Source of the DNA: Amycolatopsis sp. A133
Lineage (GTDB): Bacteria > Actinomycetota > Actinomycetes > Mycobacteriales > Pseudonocardiaceae
DNA: 64,000 bases
Reading direction: 5' to 3'
NCBI RefSeq assembly: GCF_031082405.1
Contig: NZ_JAVHJU010000001.1
Location: forward strand, 124,001-188,000
Positions 8,486 to 16,875 of this stretch are shown in pieces. The notes under the pieces are model-generated. The model ran no database searches, was not told the origin of the DNA, and saw only the letters and a program-made list of their open reading frames with translations. Positions within the stretch are counted from its first letter, which is position 1, and each line of letters starts with the position of its first letter. Made by a program: the position numbers and the translations under genes.

Positions 8486-8821
8486 ATGACGGACACGCTG
8501 AGCCGGACGTTCTCGGCCCTCGCCGACCCGACCCGGCGCGCCATCCTCGCGCGCCTGGCGGCGGGCGAAGCGACGGTGAACGAGCTCGCCGAGCCGTTCC
8601 CGATGAGCCTGCCCGCGGTCTCCCGGCACCTGAAGGTGCTCGAAGAGGCCGGGTTGATCACCCGCGGCCGCACCCGCCAGTGGCGGCCCTGCCGGCTGGA
8701 GGCGAAACCCCTGGAAGACGTCGCGGACTGGGTGGCGGCCTACCGCCGCTTCTGGGACGACGGGTTCGACCGCCTCGAGGAGCACCTGCGGACCCTGACC
8801 GGAGGCCCCGGCGATGCCTGA
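8486..8821 (+). CDS. ArsR-family transcriptional regulator
   Basis: The 111-residue winged-helix protein has FSALADPTRRAILARLAAGEATVNELA, then the recognition helix LPAVSRHLKVLEEAGLI and a C-terminal AAYRRFWDDGFDRLEEHL. No CxC metal-binding pair is present, so it belongs to the non-metal ArsR branch that commonly controls a following SRPBCC/AHSA1 gene. That is exactly the neighbour here: its stop overlaps the next start (8814-8821). The near-consensus promoter and palindrome upstream suggest negative autoregulation of a two- or three-function operon. Confidence 0.88.
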   Translation: MTDTLSRTFSALADPTRRAILARLAAGEATVNELAEPFPMSLPAVSRHLKVLEEAGLITRGRTRQWRPCRLEAKPLEDVADWVAAYRRFWDDGFDRLEEHLRTLTGGPGDA

Positions 8822-9917
8822 CCTCACCATCACCCGCGTGTTCGACGCCCCGCGCGAACTCGTCTTCGCCGCGTGGACCGATCCCGACCAGCTGGCGAGC
8901 TGGCTGGGGCCGCGCGGCTACACCGGCTCCGCCGTCACCCTCGCCACCCGCCCCGGCGGCGCCTGGCGGGCGTGCATCCGCTCCCCCGGAGGCGACGAGC
9001 ACTGGATGCACGGCGTCTACCGCGAGGTCGACGCCCCCGGGCGGCTGGTGTTCACCTTCGCCTGGGACACCGAAGGCGACCTGCGCACCGAGACCCTCGT
9101 GACGATCGATTTCGCCGACCTCGACGGCAAGACCGAGATGACCTTCGTCCAGACCGGCTTCCCGGCCGCCGCCGACCGCGACGACCACCACGGCGGCTGG
9201 AGCTCCTGCTTCGACGACCTGGCCGGCTTCATCCACCCCCCGACGAGAGGACACCCGATGACCGCGACCCGCCACGCCCTGCCCGAAATCGTCTCCGCCG
9301 AAGAGTGGCAGGCCGCGCGCGACGCGCTGCTCGTCAAGGAGAAGGAGCACATGAAGGCGGCCGACCACCTGGCCGCCGAACGCCGCCGGCTGCCGATGGT
9401 GCCCTTCACGAAGGCGTACGGGTTCGACGCGGCCGACGGGAAGAAGAGCCTGCTCGACCTGTTCGACGGCCGCCGCCAGCTGATCGTCTACCACTTCATG
9501 CTGCACCCGGGCGACGAAGCGGGCTGCCCCGGCTGTTCGCTGCTCGTGGACAACATGCCGCACCTGGCGCACCTGCACGCCCGGGACGTCACGCTCACGG
9601 TCGTCGCGCCCGCCACCCTCGCCGAGATCGAGCGGTACAAGACGCGGATGGGCTGGGACGTGCCGTGGGTGTCCGCGCACGGCAGCGACTTCACCGAGGA
9701 CTGCGGTGTCGGCGCGGGCTTCGGGGTCAGCGTCTTCCTCCGCGACGGCGACGACGTCTACCGGACCTACTTCACCTCCGGCCGGGGCGGCGAGACGTTC
9801 CTGGCGTCGCACCGGTACCTCGACATCACGCCGCTGGGGCGCCAGGAGGCCTGGGAAGAGGAGAGCCGCGGCGACGACGCTCCCGGCTCGTGGTGGCGCC
9901 GTCACGACGAGTACTGA
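8814..9917 (+). CDS. SRPBCC/AHSA1 domain fused in frame to DUF899 protein
   Basis: The open frame has 367 codons. Residues 1 to about 143 are an AHSA1/SRPBCC fold (TRVFDAPRELVFAAWTDPDQLASWLGP, FVQTGFP). Residues about 149-367 are a DUF899 thioredoxin-like protein (PEIVSAEEWQAARDALLVKEKE, HPGDEAGCPGCSLLVDNMPHL with a CPGC pair). The two are usually separate genes. At the junction an ATG (9258) is preceded by GAGAGGACACCC, a good ribosome binding site, and no stop separates the halves. Either the stop of the first gene was lost, giving a read-through fusion, or both the long and the short product are made. Confidence 0.8.
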   Translation: MPDLTITRVFDAPRELVFAAWTDPDQLASWLGPRGYTGSAVTLATRPGGAWRACIRSPGGDEHWMHGVYREVDAPGRLVFTFAWDTEGDLRTETLVTIDFADLDGKTEMTFVQTGFPAAADRDDHHGGWSSCFDDLAGFIHPPTRGHPMTATRHALPEIVSAEEWQAARDALLVKEKEHMKAADHLAAERRRLPMVPFTKAYGFDAADGKKSLLDLFDGRRQLIVYHFMLHPGDEAGCPGCSLLVDNMPHLAHLHARDVTLTVVAPATLAEIERYKTRMGWDVPWVSAHGSDFTEDCGVGAGFGVSVFLRDGDDVYRTYFTSGRGGETFLASHRYLDITPLGRQEAWEEESRGDDAPGSWWRRHDEY

Positions 9918-10203
9918 TCGTCCACCTGGTCCACACTTCGCTGGACGGCTGCGTCGAGGGTCCGAGCGGTGAGCTCGACTGGCCGGCCATGGGCCCGGAG
10001 CTGTCCGGTTACTCGCAGGCGCGGAGCTGGCCGCCGAGCTGACCGCGCGGCCTGATCGACGAGTACCCGGTGTTCGTGCACCCGGTCGTCCTCGGCGGCG
10101 GCAAGCGCCGTTCGCCGAGGGCACCGCGCGGCTCGGCCTGGAACCGGCGGAGTCGCGCACGTTCGACGGCCGGGTCGTGCTGCTGCGCTTCCGGCGCGCG
10201 TGA
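9914..10203 (+). pseudogene. Decayed dihydrofolate reductase-like (RibD C-terminal) gene
   Basis: Pieces of one reductase are visible in shifting frames: LIVHLVHTSLDGCVEGPSGE and LDWPAMG near the start, then LIDEYPVFVHPVVLGGGK, then, one frame over, FAEGTARLGLEPAESRTFDG and VVLLRFRRA before the TGA at 10203. An intact homologue has about 190 residues; here roughly half is missing and at least two frameshifts are needed to join the parts. It directly follows the DUF899 gene and may once have been the last gene of that operon. Confidence 0.75.
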
Positions 10204-10242
10204 GCGGCGGCGGGCCCGGGCGTGCCCCGGGCCCCGACGGCG

Positions 10243-10854
10243 TCAGCGCGCGTTGGCCGCCCGCAGCGCGATCCACTGCCGCATGGCGTACTCGACCAGC
10301 GTGATCAGCGTCTGCTTGGTCGACTCGCGGTCCCGCGCGTCACAGCGGACGATCGGGATGTTCGGGTCGATCGACAGCGCCTCGCGGACGTCGTTGATGT
10401 CGTGCTCCAGCACGCCGTCGAACGTGTTGACGCCGACGATGTACGGCAGCCCGCGGTCCTCGAAGAAGTCGATCGGGGCGAACGAGTCGGCCAGCCGGCG
10501 CGTGTCGGCCAGCACCACCGCGCCGATGGCGCCGCGGACCAGGTCGTCCCACATGAACCAGAACCGCTGCTGCCCGGGCGTGCCGAACAGGTACAGGATC
10601 AGGTCCGCGTCCAGCGACACCCGGCCGAAGTCCATCGCCACCGTGGTCGTCGACTTGTTCGGGGTGTGATCGAGGTTGTCGACGCCGACGCTGGCGTCGG
10701 TCATCATCGCCTCGGTGGTCAGCGGCACGATCTCCGACACCGACCCGACGAACGTCGTCTTCCCCGCGCCGAATCCGCCGGCCACCACGATCTTGGCGGA
10801 GGTCATGGTCGGGGGCGCGGTGTCCCGCGGTGCCTTAAAGCCGACGGAGTCCAC
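10243..10854 (-). CDS. cvnD: Conservon GTP-binding protein CvnD
   Basis: The 203-residue small GTPase-like protein has P-loop GGFGAGKTT, switch-II-like YLFGTPGQQRFWFMWDDLV and the guanine motif region IVGVNTFDG. This matches the MglA-like/DUF-type GTPases that end each Streptomyces conservon. CvnD is thought to form a membrane-associated signalling complex with CvnA-C, resembling a G-protein relay. The start GTG 10854 overlaps cvnC by 20 bp; an internal ATG at 10806 would give a shorter MTSAKIVV form. No cytochrome P450 gene (cvnE) follows, unlike in some conservons. Confidence 0.88.
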   Translation of the reverse strand: MDSVGFKAPRDTAPPTMTSAKIVVAGGFGAGKTTFVGSVSEIVPLTTEAMMTDASVGVDNLDHTPNKSTTTVAMDFGRVSLDADLILYLFGTPGQQRFWFMWDDLVRGAIGAVVLADTRRLADSFAPIDFFEDRGLPYIVGVNTFDGVLEHDINDVREALSIDPNIPIVRCDARDRESTKQTLITLVEYAMRQWIALRAANAR

Positions 10855-11551
10855 TCAAAACCCTTTCCATCAACACCAGATGTGCCTCGGCGCCGTCATT
10901 GCCCGTTATCGTCTTGTGCACCGTGACCAGCCCGGCGTCCGCCGCGTCGCTGATCAGCACCCGGGCCACGCCCAAAGGCACCCGCAGCGCCGAAACGATC
11001 TCGGCGACCGAACGGGGGGTCCGGCACTCTTCCATGATCGAAATGCACTCGATCTGCTCCGCGGCCACTTCGGGGAAGCCACCGGTGGCAGCGTAGTCCT
11101 TCGCGGAGATCAGTGTCTCCAGCTCCAGGGCGTAGTTCGCCCGGGTGCGGCCGCCGGTCAGCGCGTAGGGCCGGACGATCGCCGTCAGCTCCTCGGGCGC
11201 GGGCGGCTGCTCGAACACCGCGGGCATGATGAACTCGCCGCTGGGCGGGCCCGGGTCGAACAGCCCGCCCGGTCTGGGGCTGTCCCCGTCGGTACTGCCG
11301 GGTGGCGAGACTAAAGAGGTCACACGATCTCCTTGGTCGGCCGACGGCGCGGGCGCCGGCGGATCCGCGGCCGCGTGCGCACCGGCGGCCGGGGGTTGCG
11401 GGGACTCCTTGCTCTTCTTGCGCTTCCGGCGGGCACGGGCGGAATCCAGCGTGAACCCGTTGAGGACGTCGGCGAACGTGCCGTCGTCCCCTCGCCCCGC
11501 GGGGTTGCGCCCCTCGGGTGGTTCGCCGTCGAATCCGGACCCCGTGCTCAT
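10835..11551 (-). CDS. cvnC: Conservon DUF742 protein CvnC
   Basis: The 238-residue protein has a low-complexity N-terminal half (RARRKRKKSKES, Pro/Ala/Gly-rich) and a C-terminal DUF742 winged-helix domain from about residue 120: IVRPYALTGGRTRANYALELETLI, then CISIMEECRTPRSVAEIVSAL and VPLGVARVLISDAADAGLV. DUF742 proteins are the third members of conservons. The N-terminal extension of about 115 residues is longer than in the minimal family member. It lies 7 bp after cvnB and overlaps cvnD, so the genes are tightly co-transcribed. Confidence 0.9.
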   Translation of the reverse strand: MSTGSGFDGEPPEGRNPAGRGDDGTFADVLNGFTLDSARARRKRKKSKESPQPPAAGAHAAADPPAPAPSADQGDRVTSLVSPPGSTDGDSPRPGGLFDPGPPSGEFIMPAVFEQPPAPEELTAIVRPYALTGGRTRANYALELETLISAKDYAATGGFPEVAAEQIECISIMEECRTPRSVAEIVSALRVPLGVARVLISDAADAGLVTVHKTITGNDGAEAHLVLMERVLSGLRRL

Positions 11552-11558
11552 CGCGCCA

Positions 11559-12011
11559 TCATCCCACCGGTTCGCCGATCAGCGACCCCCCGGAGCCCTG
11601 AAGCTGAGCACGCAGCTCCGGGGTGAGGATCTGACCGACGCGGTCGACGAGCATCGTCATCTCGTAGGCGACCTGCCCGATGTCGCAGTTGGGGGCGGCG
11701 AGCACGGCGAGGCAGGACCCGTCGCTGATCGACATCAGCACCATGATCCCGAGCTCCATCTCGACGACGGTCTCGTTGACCGCGCCGGCTTCGAAGCAGC
11801 GGGCCGCGCCCTGCGTGAGGCTGACCAGGCCCGAAGCGACCGCGGCGAGCTGGTCGGCCCGGTCGAGCGGGAGCCGGTTCGACGCGGTCAGCAGCAACCC
11901 GTCCGCCGAGACGACCACGGCGTGGGCCACCCCGGGCACCCGCTCCGCGAAGTCGTTCACCAGCCAGCCGAACTGGTTCTGCGTCGGCTGAGCGCTACTC
12001 GGCGAGGTCAT
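11559..12011 (-). CDS. cvnB: Conservon roadblock/LC7 protein CvnB
   Basis: The 150-residue roadblock/LC7 domain protein contains FGWLVNDFAERVPGVAHAVVVSADGLLL, QLAAVASGLVSLTQGAA and VMLVDRVGQILTPELRAQL. Roadblock proteins act as regulators or platforms for small GTPases, here presumably CvnD. Its ATG overlaps the cvnA stop (ATGA, 12008-12011), indicating translational coupling with the kinase-like gene. Confidence 0.92.
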   Translation of the reverse strand: MTSPSSAQPTQNQFGWLVNDFAERVPGVAHAVVVSADGLLLTASNRLPLDRADQLAAVASGLVSLTQGAARCFEAGAVNETVVEMELGIMVLMSISDGSCLAVLAAPNCDIGQVAYEMTMLVDRVGQILTPELRAQLQGSGGSLIGEPVG

Positions 12012-15000
12012 TCACCCTCCAAGGTCTCGTGGTTGGTCTCGGCCGCCTGCGCGGTGCGGTGGCGCCCGCGCTCGATGCCCTGCTGGAAACTCCGCAGGCG
12101 GCCGCGCACGTCGTGTGCGTCCCGTTGTGGTCGGGGGGCCGTGGCCCCGGTGGACGGTCCGACGCTGCCCGGAAGCAGCTGCTCCCCGCGACGGCGCCGG
12201 GGCAATCCTGCCGAAGTGAATGTGGAGGGTGTCGACTGGGACACCGCTTGCACCGCGCGCCAGCCGTCGTCGGTCCCGAAGTTCCACTCGGTGGTGGCCT
12301 CCACCGCGGTTTCTTCCCGCCGCGGAGCCGGGGTGCCGGGCGCCTTCCGGCTGGGCAGCGAAGCCGGCGGAGCGGCGGGACGGCCGTTGGCGATCGGCAG
12401 CTGCCCGGACTCCTGGAAGACGGCCGGCTCGGGCTCCGGGCGGCTCGGCTGCGGCGAGGGCACGGAACGCTTCGGGAGAGCGTTCGGCTTGGCGGCGGGC
12501 CGGCTGGGCAAGGTGCCCCGGTCCGCTGCCGGCGCGGCCGGCGGCGAGTCTTCGGCGGGCGGCTCGTGGTCCGGCTGCGAACCGGCGGCGAAGATGTCAC
12601 CCTGCAGCTTCGGCTGTGAGGGGTCGTCGGACAGCTCGGGCTGCGGATCGGCCACGGGCGCAGGTTCCTGCTGGGCCGCCGCGGGCTGTGCGCCGCTCGG
12701 CTGCTGCGCTGTCCCGGGCTGCCCGAACAGCTCCGGCGTGGCCTGCGCCGCATCCGCACCCTGCCCGGCAGCATCCTGCGAACCGGCCTGCTGAGCCCCA
12801 CCCGGCTGCCCGAACATCTCCGACGCGGCCTGCGCCGAATCCGCACCCTGCCCGGCCGGCCTTTGCGAACCGGCCTCCCGAGCCCCACCCGGCTGCCCGG
12901 TCGCCTCCGGCGTGCCTTGCGCCGGACCGGAACTCTGCCCGGCCGCCTCCGCCCCCTGCCGTGCCTCCGCGGCCTGCGCCGCCGCAGCAGCCTGCGCCGC
13001 CGCCGCGTCCTGGGCCGTGCCCAGGCCCTGCACCGCCGGCGTCCCCTGAGCCTGCTGCGCCGCGCGCTGCTGGGCCGCTCGGGGCCGCTGGGCTGCGGCC
13101 TGGCGGCGACCGCGGGTCACGCCCTGCTGGAAGCTGCTCAACCGCCCGCGGACCTCCGCCGGGTCGCGGACCGGGAGGTCCGGGGCCGGGGCGGGCTTCG
13201 GCAAGGCCGCGGGCGGGGTTGCGCTGCCCGGCAGCAGCTGCTCGCCGCGGCGGCGGCGCGGGAGGCCCGCCTCCGTGAACGCCGTCGGCTCCGCCTTCGT
13301 CCGCTCCTGGACCGTGCGGAAGTTCTCGTCGCTCGCGAAATCCCAGCTGCGGCGCTCCTCCGGCGGGACCTCCTGGGCCGCGGCCGGTTCCTCCTCGGCC
13401 GCCGGCTTGTCCTCGCGGAACCACGCCGACAGCATCTCGTCGAAGATCGGCGTCGTCTCGGAACGGTCCGGTGCGGCCGCCGGCGGGGGCGGCTCCGAGC
13501 CCGCCGTGGCCTCCTGCCACCAGTCGCTGAGCGTCGTCTCGTTGGCCGTGAACAGGTCCTTGCCCGCCGGCAGGTCGTCGCCCCGCGACGGCGGCTGCGG
13601 CAACGGCAGCACCGCCGGCACCTGCGGCAGGGCCGGGCGCTGCGGCGGGACGTCGTCGTCCTTCGCGATCGGGGCGAACAGCGCCGTGCCGGAAATCTCC
13701 AGGTCCGACGGCGGGCGCACGCCGGACAGCCCGGCGAGGTCGCTCGCCGACGGCCACCGCTCCTCGCCCATCGCCGGCTGCGGCGGCACCACCGGCCGCG
13801 GGCGGGCGTGGCCGTTGACCGGGCGGCGCGGCAGCCGGTTGCCCGCCGCCGGGCTCGCCGGGTGCTGCTGCAGGGCGCCGATCGGCCCGGTCGCCGGGCC
13901 GTCGGTCACCGGCATCACCAGGTCCGGCGGGACCACGACCGTGGCGCGGACGCCGACGATGTCCTTGCCACCGTGCAGCGACACCCCGATCCGGTGCCTG
14001 CTGGCCAGCCGCCCGACGACGAACAGGCCCATCCGGCGCGACGTCACCAGGTCGACCGACCCGGCCTCGGTCAGCCGGGTGTTCGCCTCGGCGACCTCGG
14101 CCTCGTTCATGCCGATGCCCTTGTCGAGGATGTCGATGTTGAGCGAGCCGTCCTCACCCATCCGCGAGGCCACGGTCACCGTGGTCTCCGGCGCGGAGAA
14201 CGCCGTGGCGTTGTCCAGCAGCTCGGCGACCAGGCGCATCAGGTCGCTCGCGGCGTAGCCGACGATCCGGGCCGGAGGCGGCGGCTGCACCTGGACCCGC
14301 TGGTACTGCTCGATCTCCGACACCGCGGCCCGGAGCATGTCGGTGGTGCCGACCGGCTTCCCGGACCGGCGGCCCGGTTCGGCGCCCGAAAGCACCATCA
14401 GGTTCTCGTTGTTGCGCCGCATCCGGGTGGCGAGGTGGTCGAGCTGGAACAGCGTCGCCAGCTGGTCGGCGTCCTCCTCGTCCCGCTCGAGCTGCTCGAT
14501 CAGCTGCAGCTGCCGCTGCACCAGGCTCTGGCTGCGCCGCGACAGGTTGACGAAGACGCTGCCGTAGCCGGTGCGCATCGCGGCCTGCTCGGTCGCCAGC
14601 CGCAGCGCCTGGTGGTGCACCTTGTCGAAGGCCCGCGCGACCTCGCCGACCTCGTCGTCGGTGTGCACCGGGACCGGCCGGACGTCGGTGCCCTGCGCAC
14701 GGCCCTCCTGGATGTTGCGGACGGCCTCCGGCAACGCGGTCTCGGCGACGTCGAGCGCGCTGCGGCGCAGCACCTTCAGCGAGCGCAGCAGCTGGCGGGT
14801 GATGAGGAAGACGACCGCGACGGCCAGCACCATCGCGGCGAACAGCAGCACCGCGAGCAGGCCGGCGCCGCTGCTGGACTCGTCGACCAGCTCCGCCGAC
14901 GTCTGCGCCGCCGACGCGCCGAGCCGTCCGGCGATCTGGCCGATCTGCGTGCGCATCGCCGCGGAGGCGGCGGCCCAGTCCGCGGCCGGCAGCGCGCGCA

Positions 15001-15868
15001 GGGCGTCGTCCACCGCGCCGCTCTGCGCGTTCAGCACCGTCTCGACCATCCGGGCCCGGCTCTGCGCCTGCGTGCCTTCGGCGATCGCCGCGAAGTCGCG
15101 CTGCAGCGTGTCGCCCGCCGCGGAACGGAAGTCGACGAGCCGGTCGGCGAGCCGCAGCTCGGCGGCGCGCAGGGTGGCCAGCTCGCTCGGCGTCAGCGAC
15201 GCACGGCCGATGCCGTAGGAGACCATGGCCTGGCTGAGCGACACCTGCTCGCCGGCGACCAGCAGTTCGTGCAGCCCGGCGGGCGTGCCGCCGAGGGTGC
15301 CGTCGCCGGCGCCCGCGGTGGCCGCGGTGTCGAGGCTGATGAGCGACCCGGTGAGGGCGGAGTACGCCGTGATGGCCTGGCCCGGGTCGAGCTGACCGCC
15401 GTCGACCTGGCGGCGCAGGAAAGCGAGGTTGCCGACCTGCGCGGAGGCCGCACCCGCGGCCCCGGACACGCCGGGCTCGGCTTCGCCGGCGCGCGCCTGC
15501 TCCGCGGTGAACGGGCCGGTCGCGGCGTCGGTGGCCGTGCGCGCCGCAGCCAGCTCGGGAGTGCCGCCGACGGTGCCCTCCGTCAGCATCGCCGCGGTGA
15601 CCGTGCGCTCCTGCTGGAGCGCGCCGGCGAGCTCGCGGATCCCGCCGCCGAGCGCGACGAGCCGGTCGAGCCGCTGGTACTCGTCCGAGCGGCCGACCTG
15701 CGCGGCGATCGTCGCGATGCCCAGCACCAGCGCGAGGACGATGGGCACGACCGTGACGGCCGACAGCTTGACGGGCAGGCTCCAGTCGCGCCACTGCACC
15801 AGCGCGCGCCACACGGCCTTCCCCTTTGACCGCCGGGGCGCTCGGCCGAGCAGTTCCCCGACGGGCAC
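12008..15868 (-). CDS. cvnA: Conservon sensor kinase-like protein CvnA
   Basis: I choose GTG 15868 because AGGAGAAGG lies just upstream; the frame stays open to 16102. The 1286-residue product has TM1 (about 34-58), an extracytoplasmic nitrate/nitrite-sensing-type helical domain, TM2 (about 336-359), a HAMP region, LDHLATRMRRNNENL in place of a standard H-box (476-490), and an HATPase with ELLDNATAFSAP (549-560) and DILDKGIGM (579-587). The last roughly 600 residues are low-complexity Pro/Ala/Gln with a duplicated GLPRRRRGEQLLPGS plus SFQQG module and a roughly 29-residue FGQPG repeat. Such kinases signal through CvnB-D rather than a response regulator. Confidence 0.88.
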   Translation of the reverse strand: MPVGELLGRAPRRSKGKAVWRALVQWRDWSLPVKLSAVTVVPIVLALVLGIATIAAQVGRSDEYQRLDRLVALGGGIRELAGALQQERTVTAAMLTEGTVGGTPELAAARTATDAATGPFTAEQARAGEAEPGVSGAAGAASAQVGNLAFLRRQVDGGQLDPGQAITAYSALTGSLISLDTAATAGAGDGTLGGTPAGLHELLVAGEQVSLSQAMVSYGIGRASLTPSELATLRAAELRLADRLVDFRSAAGDTLQRDFAAIAEGTQAQSRARMVETVLNAQSGAVDDALRALPAADWAAASAAMRTQIGQIAGRLGASAAQTSAELVDESSSGAGLLAVLLFAAMVLAVAVVFLITRQLLRSLKVLRRSALDVAETALPEAVRNIQEGRAQGTDVRPVPVHTDDEVGEVARAFDKVHHQALRLATEQAAMRTGYGSVFVNLSRRSQSLVQRQLQLIEQLERDEEDADQLATLFQLDHLATRMRRNNENLMVLSGAEPGRRSGKPVGTTDMLRAAVSEIEQYQRVQVQPPPPARIVGYAASDLMRLVAELLDNATAFSAPETTVTVASRMGEDGSLNIDILDKGIGMNEAEVAEANTRLTEAGSVDLVTSRRMGLFVVGRLASRHRIGVSLHGGKDIVGVRATVVVPPDLVMPVTDGPATGPIGALQQHPASPAAGNRLPRRPVNGHARPRPVVPPQPAMGEERWPSASDLAGLSGVRPPSDLEISGTALFAPIAKDDDVPPQRPALPQVPAVLPLPQPPSRGDDLPAGKDLFTANETTLSDWWQEATAGSEPPPPAAAPDRSETTPIFDEMLSAWFREDKPAAEEEPAAAQEVPPEERRSWDFASDENFRTVQERTKAEPTAFTEAGLPRRRRGEQLLPGSATPPAALPKPAPAPDLPVRDPAEVRGRLSSFQQGVTRGRRQAAAQRPRAAQQRAAQQAQGTPAVQGLGTAQDAAAAQAAAAAQAAEARQGAEAAGQSSGPAQGTPEATGQPGGAREAGSQRPAGQGADSAQAASEMFGQPGGAQQAGSQDAAGQGADAAQATPELFGQPGTAQQPSGAQPAAAQQEPAPVADPQPELSDDPSQPKLQGDIFAAGSQPDHEPPAEDSPPAAPAADRGTLPSRPAAKPNALPKRSVPSPQPSRPEPEPAVFQESGQLPIANGRPAAPPASLPSRKAPGTPAPRREETAVEATTEWNFGTDDGWRAVQAVSQSTPSTFTSAGLPRRRRGEQLLPGSVGPSTGATAPRPQRDAHDVRGRLRSFQQGIERGRHRTAQAAETNHETLEGE

Positions 15869-16089
15869 CTGACCTTCTCCTGCAACGGTCACGTGAGTGA
15901 CTCCCTGTCCGGCGTCATGGATCCGCGTCGGCGGCGCGGCGTCCCGGCTCGCGGCGGGCCGCCGGACGGCCGTGCCGTCCCCGCCCTGCCGCTTCCCCGG
16001 CGCCCTCGCCCGGCCCCGGCTGCCCCGCCGTCCGCACGCCCGGCGCCGGGCAGGCACCGCGTCGCCGTCCCGTGCCCGGGTATCTGCAC

Positions 16090-16116
16090 GTGCACGGCGC
16101 AAGTTGCGTTGTGCAC
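16090..16116. promoter_or_regulatory. 27-bp interrupted dyad upstream of the conservon
   Basis: GTGCAC (16090-16095), CGCAA (16098-16102), TTGCG (16104-16108) and GTGCAC (16111-16116) are arranged symmetrically about position 16103. Two nested inverted repeats with one centre suggest a binding site for a dimeric or tetrameric regulator. It lies about 220 bp upstream of the cvnA start. Confidence 0.5.
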
Positions 16117-16747
16117 GGTGATCGAGATCAACTTTATCGGTGCCAATCGATCGCTGCGGTCAGCTGGGCCAAAGAATCGTACCCCCGCCGCCTTCCGGGT
16201 CAATTGTGTTCCGGGTTCGGGCGCTGACCTGCGAAAAGTGCTTTCGCGATCGGGTGCGGGCCAGGACATTCCGCCTCATCGCCCCCTAAGAGGGAATTCC
16301 GGTTACCGGACGCGTGGGCCAGGAGCGTCCGGCGGTCACCCGATTAGCCCATGCAGCGTAGCAGCGTCCCTCGGACGATCTACACTGCGTACCACCAACG
16401 AGTGGGTCAAGCCTCAAGGTGTGCCCGATGTTGTGGCGTTGCCGGGCGCCAGTCCCCGACCTGGTGATTTCTTTCGGATCACCGCGCTGACCAGTGGATC
16501 TTCGTCGCCTTCCGGCCATCCGGGGGTCACCGCGCGCACTATCGCACCGCTCATTTTGCTACTTTCCGTGACTCTTCAGCGGAAGCGCGCTGATCCGTTA
16601 ACCCGTTTGTCGCAGCTGACACCGGCCTCGACAACGTGCTGTCACAATTCTTTCGACATTACGGACGTTCCTCTCCGGCCCTTGTCACGGCCCCATTCGA
16701 CGTGTTCGACGGGAAAACGAATACCGTCCGTGCGGACCGGCCGGAGC

Positions 16748-16775
16748 GTCCGGCCGCCTTCGGGTGCGGCCGGAC
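16748..16775. promoter_or_regulatory. Hairpin in the leader of the DUF485-symporter operon
   Basis: GTCCGGCCGC (16748-16757) and GCGGCCGGAC (16766-16775) form a perfect 10-bp stem with an 8-nt loop, about 100 bp before the DUF485 start. It could be an attenuator, an mRNA-stabilising element or a terminator of upstream transcription. No U-tract follows. Confidence 0.5.
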
Positions 16776-16875
16776 GGCGTAGTTACGATGTGCCCTCGCA
16801 GTCCGCAAGGGCGGTCCGGCACCCTGCCCGCAGGCGGCCGGAGCCCGCCGCCACGGAGGCACCGCCGGAGGCACC

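Larger units (their letters stand above)
15869..16875. other. Long intergenic region between cvnA and the symporter operon
   Basis: About 1 kb separates the two divergent operons. Open frames cross it but show no recognisable protein, poor codon bias and no family match, so I see no gene. It is less G+C-rich than its surroundings, especially 16100-16250 and 16540-16720, as expected of a regulatory region with promoters for both sides. Two structured sites inside it are listed separately. Confidence 0.6.

Noticed and set aside
8486-8821. Metal-sensing ArsR
   Set aside because: The typical cysteine pair of metal sensors is missing, so it was assigned to the non-metal ArsR branch instead.
15869-16102. 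N-terminal extension of CvnA by 78 residues
   Set aside because: The extra sequence is Arg-rich and unlike the family, whereas GTG 15868 has a good ribosome binding site just upstream.
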